From Candidatus Saganbacteria bacterium (lineage in GTDB: Bacteria; Margulisbacteria; WOR-1; JAPLLA01): 35,507 nucleotides of DNA. This document shows positions 32,118-35,507 of this stretch, in pieces; position 1 is the stretch's first letter; every line of letters begins with the position of its first letter. The translations under genes and the position numbers were made by a program. The notes under the pieces were generated by a model, which saw only the letters and a list, made by a program, of their open reading frames with translations, was not told the DNA's origin and did no database searches. The stretch is from positions 1 to 35,507 of the forward strand of contig JAPLLA010000032.1 of NCBI GenBank assembly GCA_026387795.1. Reading direction: 5' to 3'.

Positions 32118-34688
32118 ATGGATACAGTGCCGCAACAGATCATTGAAAAGATTAACGGACTCAAGGTCATCGAGGATTATGGGGTCAAATTAAAAATATC
32201 AGGGAAGCAATATTCTGGCCTCTGCCCTTTCCACAACGACCAGAGACCAAGCTTTAGCTACAACGACAAAGATAAGCTGTTTTATTGTCATAGTTGTCGC
32301 TCTGGGGGAAACATCATTCAATTTGTCGCAAAGAAGGAAGGGATAACATATAGAGAAGCTCAAAACAGATTAGCTTTGAAGTATGGGGTTAAAACCAAAG
32401 AGCTTAGCCAGAAGGAAATTGAAGAATATGATCGCAGACAACGAGTTCTCGAGGTTAAAACCGCGGCAGCATATTATTATCACAACCTGTTAATGTATGA
32501 TCCTGCAGGGGAAAAGTATAAAAAGCACCTAAATAATCATTATGGCTTGACAGACGATACTCTTAAAACCTTTTTGGTTGGTGTTGCCTTGCAAGGGAAT
32601 TTATTATTTAAGCATTTGCTTGGTAACGGATATGAAGAAGAACTGATTGTTGAGAGCGCAGTTGTTAAAAGAATGGCGGACGCAAGCCTGAAAGACTATT
32701 TTGCTTTTCGCATTATATTTCCTTTCGTTCAAGCTGACGGGTTAGTTGAGAGTTTTACTGGCCGAGCAACAGAAGAAACACCGCGGTATGAGCGCGATGA
32801 CAAATATAGACAACTGCCAGGGCAAAAGCCACTTTATAATGTAAAAGCGATAAAAGAGACGAGAGTCGTTATTGTTGAAGGCCCAACCGACTGTTTGGCG
32901 TTTTATCAAAACGGCTATCACGCAACGGCATTGGTTGGAGTAAGCTTGCCGGAAAAGATGGAAAAGAAGATAAATAGTGCGGAAGTAATTATTTGTTTAG
33001 ATGGTGACAAAGCAGGCAGAGATGCCGCCTTAAATATCGCAGAAAGACTTATGGAAAAGGCAGCAATTATTCAGCTACCTGACGACATTGATCCTAATGA
33101 ATACCTTAAAACCCACGGAAAGAGTGACTTTGATGTTTTATTGGGTTCTGCCAAAGACTATATTTCGACCGTCCTAGATTCGATTCCAGCTAATGCAAAC
33201 AAAAAGCAATTGAATCAGGCTTTAAAAGCCACAGTACTAAAGATGGCTAAGCTGAACAATGTGGATGTGGAATTGTTTCTAAAAAAGATGAAAGAACAAT
33301 TCGAGCTGACAAGCCATGAGGTAGAGGCCTATAGGAAGATGGTTAAGCACGCAAAAAAGGAGGCCATTAATGAAGGTAAAGAGTCAGCGAACGGCCAAAT
33401 AACTAAAGAGTACAGTGCGGCTTTTGAAGGGTTAGTCGACATTGTGTCTGATGGTGGAGCTACGGCGTTTTTGATCAAAGAAGAGGAGGAGTTATCTATA
33501 GTTAAAGAGATAGAAAAAGATGGCAAGCTCTTGATCCCCCCATCAAAAGAACAGCTCCCTTGGCTGCTTCCAAGAGGCAAAGCTGTAATGCACATATATG
33601 AGCATCTGAGACAGATGAATGAAGAAGATCGGAAGAGTGCGATATATGAAGAATTATTAGCTTATCATAAAAATATTTCCGAATTGCCTGATGAGGGATA
33701 TTATGATCTTTTAGCTGCTTGGGTGTTGCATACGTATTTTATGGAATCGTTTCAATACTCCCCGATAATCTGTTTATACGCTGTCCCGGAAAGGGGCAAA
33801 ACAAGAACGGCAAAAGGACTTGTTAATATTGCATATCGAGGAGTAACACTTGTAACATTGGGCGAAGCAAATATATTTCGACTAGCTCAAAACTGCAATG
33901 CATCACTGTTTTTTGATGTAATGGATATCTGGAAAAAAGCCGAACGTGCAGGGGCTGAGGACGTTCTGTTAGGTCGTTATGAACGAGGGCAAATTGTTTC
34001 AAGGGTCATCTATCCAGAAAAAGGGAAATTTGAGGACACAAAACATTTCTGTGTCTTTGGCCCAACGTTAATTGCCACAAACATTGAGCCCCATAAGATT
34101 TTAGGCACAAGAGCAATAACAATAACTATGCCCGAAAGCAAGCGTCAATTTGAAAACGAGGTTATCCCCGAACTATCTCTGCCTTTGAAGGAAAAGCTGG
34201 TTGCCTGTCGTGCATTATATTTAAATTGTGTCCTCGATCCGATTGAAAAAGCTGCTAATGGCCGACTAGGCGACATATTAAAGCCGCTGCATCAAATTGT
34301 CCGTTATTTTAGCCCTAAAAATGAAGAAATGTTTTTAATGCTTGTCGAGAAGCTTACGGAAAAGAAATTACTTGCTAAAGCAGAAAGCATCGAGGCTGAA
34401 ATTCTGTGTGCGATCAGAGATTTGGAGCCTTTTGTTAAAAACACAAAGGTAAGTGTGATTGAAATCACCGATCGGGTTAACTTGCATAGAGATGACAGGT
34501 CAAAACTCAATCCAAAAACGGTAGGAAGACGGTTAAATTCATTAGGTTTTGACAAAGGAAGAACTGGCAACGGATCATCTGCCATTATTTGGGATACGGT
34601 TAAACTGGAAGGGATGCTTACCTCTTATGGGTTAGATATAACACCAGAAACGTCAGAAACATCAGAAACATCTGGAGAAGCATTTTAA
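32118..34688 (+). CDS. DnaG-type primase fused to a P-loop ATPase/helicase-like domain
   Basis: 856 residues in an order typical of element replication proteins. Residues 30-75 form a CHC2 zinc ribbon (C36, H39, C57, C60). The primase core follows, with a Toprim domain having E254 (VIVEGPTD) and D295/D297 (LDGDKAGRD). The C-terminal half has an ATPase-like segment with A-V-P-E-R-G-K-T (K561), a Walker A in which the first glycine is replaced, and FFDVMD (D600) as Walker B. The last residues (TPETSETSETSGEAF) are encoded by 9-bp repeats. It starts behind TTAGGAGGAG. It probably primes and unwinds DNA for autonomous replication of the element; helicase activity is inferred. Confidence 0.88.
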   Translation: MDTVPQQIIEKINGLKVIEDYGVKLKISGKQYSGLCPFHNDQRPSFSYNDKDKLFYCHSCRSGGNIIQFVAKKEGITYREAQNRLALKYGVKTKELSQKEIEEYDRRQRVLEVKTAAAYYYHNLLMYDPAGEKYKKHLNNHYGLTDDTLKTFLVGVALQGNLLFKHLLGNGYEEELIVESAVVKRMADASLKDYFAFRIIFPFVQADGLVESFTGRATEETPRYERDDKYRQLPGQKPLYNVKAIKETRVVIVEGPTDCLAFYQNGYHATALVGVSLPEKMEKKINSAEVIICLDGDKAGRDAALNIAERLMEKAAIIQLPDDIDPNEYLKTHGKSDFDVLLGSAKDYISTVLDSIPANANKKQLNQALKATVLKMAKLNNVDVELFLKKMKEQFELTSHEVEAYRKMVKHAKKEAINEGKESANGQITKEYSAAFEGLVDIVSDGGATAFLIKEEEELSIVKEIEKDGKLLIPPSKEQLPWLLPRGKAVMHIYEHLRQMNEEDRKSAIYEELLAYHKNISELPDEGYYDLLAAWVLHTYFMESFQYSPIICLYAVPERGKTRTAKGLVNIAYRGVTLVTLGEANIFRLAQNCNASLFFDVMDIWKKAERAGAEDVLLGRYERGQIVSRVIYPEKGKFEDTKHFCVFGPTLIATNIEPHKILGTRAITITMPESKRQFENEVIPELSLPLKEKLVACRALYLNCVLDPIEKAANGRLGDILKPLHQIVRYFSPKNEEMFLMLVEKLTEKKLLAKAESIEAEILCAIRDLEPFVKNTKVSVIEITDRVNLHRDDRSKLNPKTVGRRLNSLGFDKGRTGNGSSAIIWDTVKLEGMLTSYGLDITPETSETSETSGEAF

Positions 34689-34740
34689 TTTATTAACGTG
34701 ATCGGTTACTGATGTAACTGACGTTACTGATGTTAGTAAG
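34641..34740. repeat. Two inverted clusters of 9-bp repeats, possible replication iterons
   Basis: Cluster 1, inside the primase 3' end: ACACCAGAA, ACGTCAGAA, ACATCAGAA, ACATCTGGA (34641-34676). Cluster 2, after the stop: GTTACTGAT, GTAACTGAC, GTTACTGAT, GTTAGTAAG (34705-34740). The second is close to the inverse complement of the first (ATCAGTAAC versus ATCAGAAAC). An AT-rich stretch lies between them. Repeats next to an element's own replication gene suggest an origin; they might also fold as an attenuating hairpin. Confidence 0.55.
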
Positions 34741-34816
34741 AGAAAATAGTACATTGGCAAAAATGATTAAAACAAATAGTTTCTCATGTTTGACAATAAA
34801 TCGCGATATTAAGCGT

Positions 34817-35061
34817 ATTAGCCTGAGGGATTCAAGCGAGATGCGGTGTTCTAGGGCAGATCAATAGGAGTCATTGTAAATCCCCTAAAAGCGGGGAAAC
34901 ATGGAAATCCTCTGGCTAATAGGGTTTGAGTCCTGGTTGTGCGGAAACGCTATTGCGGACCGTGTGTTTTTATTGGGAGCTCAAGGAAAAGGCGTTGAAA
35001 TTATAGATAACTTGGCAAGTGCTCGAGGGTAAGGTCAAAGATATTATAATTGTTTTCCTTG
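34817..35061 (+). ncRNA. Candidate structured non-coding RNA in the integrative element
   Basis: No convincing gene lies in this stretch, but several long-range pairings follow one another. P1: ATTAGCCTGAGG (34817-34828) with CCTCTGGCTAAT (34909-34920), 11 of 12 pairs, enclosing a hairpin TCCCC/GGGGA (34881-34885, 34893-34897). P2: TTGAGTCC (34926-34933) with GGAGCTCAA (34976-34984), one bulge, enclosing GCG-GAAA-CGC with a GNRA loop. P3: AAGGAAAA (34983-34990) with TTTTCCTT (35053-35060), continued by AATTATA (34999-35005) with TATAATT (35045-35051). A TTGACA lies at 34790-34795 but has no good -10. The remaining bases up to the gene at 35143 show nothing else. I cannot match it to a named RNA class. 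Confidence 0.5.
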
Positions 35062-35142
35062 TGCTTATGTGGAAAATCTGGGGGCATTTAGAATTTTTTG
35101 AAATAAAATGACATCAATTTTAACAAAGGAGTAGCAATCAAA

Positions 35143-35412
35143 ATGAATGTTATGACCGTAGGCTTTAGGGGAGTAATCAATAGTGAAAGCATGATGAGAT
35201 TTGTTTTGATCGTTAGCGGATACTTCGAGTCAGAGACAACGGAATCAAATACCAAAGCTGATATGTTTGTCGGGAAGCCCGGAACTAAAAAGCCATATTT
35301 GGAAGATTCTGGTAGGACAATGATATTACCGGTGGATGTAGGTTTGCCGAAAGTTTATGCCTGTAGAAATGAAACAGGCGGACTAACTTTTATGTTAGCG
35401 GAAGAATATTGA
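35143..35412 (+). CDS. Hypothetical protein, 89 residues
   Basis: The ATG follows an AAAGGAG ribosome site by 9 nt. The sequence looks like a small all-beta soluble protein (VMTVGFRGVI, MRFVLIVSGYFES, TMILPVDVGLPKVYACR) with no signal peptide, membrane segment or known motif. It is preceded by the structured intergenic stretch and followed after 42 nt by another gene on the same strand, so it is probably part of an element operon. Function unknown. Confidence 0.65.
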   Translation: MNVMTVGFRGVINSESMMRFVLIVSGYFESETTESNTKADMFVGKPGTKKPYLEDSGRTMILPVDVGLPKVYACRNETGGLTFMLAEEY

Positions 35413-35454
35413 TTAAAGAGCAAAACCTATTAAAAACAAGAGGAGGTGATAAAG

Positions 35455-35507
35455 ATGAAAAAAGAAGGAATTGTTAAACCTCGAGATCCTATGCTGCCTT
35501 CTGGAAA
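35455..35507 (+). CDS. Start of a gene cut by the window end
   Basis: An excellent GAGGAGGTGAT ribosome site (about 35440-35450) is followed by ATG at 35455 and an open frame (MKKEGIVKPRDPMLPSG) to the last base. Too short to identify. It lies on the same strand as the 89-residue gene and probably in the same unit. Confidence 0.6.
   Translation, partial: MKKEGIVKPRDPMLPSG

Larger units (their letters stand above)
29170..35507. mobile_element. Integrative element next to tRNA-Tyr (left part; right end outside window)
   Basis: Signs of an inserted element: a phage-type integrase reading toward and ending 33 nt from the tRNA 3' end, a small HTH gene of the excisionase type, a divergent operator region, several small unrecognised genes with strong GGAGG ribosome sites, a large primase-helicase and iteron-like repeats. 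Its composition looks more AT-rich than the host genes, by eye. No second copy of the tRNA 3' end is present up to 35507, so the right attachment site lies beyond. No capsid, terminase or conjugation genes are visible, so phage, satellite and integrative plasmid all remain possible. Confidence 0.8.

Noticed and set aside
34817-35061. Group I intron or retron RNA
   Set aside because: I could not place the conserved P/Q/R/S core of group I introns, and there is no reverse transcriptase gene nearby for a retron.

Overview
The window looks like a chromosome segment (or metagenome contig) of an uncultured, probably anaerobic bacterium with a diderm envelope. The evidence is an outer-membrane type beta-barrel protein, a lipoprotein, a ferredoxin-fused electron-transfer flavoprotein of the bifurcating type, and the standard genetic code with TGA used as stop. 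A candidate-phylum lineage near Cyanobacteria (Margulisbacteria/WOR-1-like) is my guess from general gene style only; the sequence does not prove it.

Layout. 1-5.4 kb: a 5'-truncated, unusually short smc, translationally coupled to a secreted protein made of 16 propeller-like repeats. 5.4-8.0 kb: metK on the minus strand, divergent from an M15-type peptidase and a xerC/D recombinase, with two overlapping divergent promoters between them. 8.0-18.4 kb: a long lipid-synthesis operon behind a strong TTGACA/TATAAT promoter: DUF177, rpmF, plsX, fabH, then acyl-CoA dehydrogenase-etfB-etfA, then fabD, fabG, a broken acpP, a fabK-like reductase and fabF. The inserted flavoprotein trio is unusual for a FASII operon. 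18.5-24.5 kb: a 1372-residue envelope protein converging on a subtilisin-like protease. 24.5-28.8 kb: ridA, a class III aminotransferase, rlmB, a lipoprotein that is a stand-alone copy of a domain of the 1372-residue protein, and a membrane protein. 29.1-35.5 kb: an integrative element in the 3' side of a tRNA-Tyr gene, with integrase, excisionase-like HTH, a novel basic protein, a divergent operator region, small genes, a primase-helicase fusion, 9-bp iteron-like repeats and a candidate structured RNA. Its far end lies outside the window.

The most striking features are: (i) five arrays of degenerate 7-bp tandem repeats, four of them built as inverted pairs of arrays, in three different sequence versions, one array lying inside etfA; (ii) a duplicated rlmB 3' end flanking the lipoprotein gene, with almost only synonymous differences in the shared codons, as if a gene cassette had entered at the end of rlmB; (iii) an SMC with no recognisable hinge; (iv) an acpP lacking its phosphopantetheine site; (v) a roughly 245-nt intergenic sequence in the integrative element with several long-range helices, plus likely origin iterons.

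All calls come from reading motifs by eye; no database or folding program was run.
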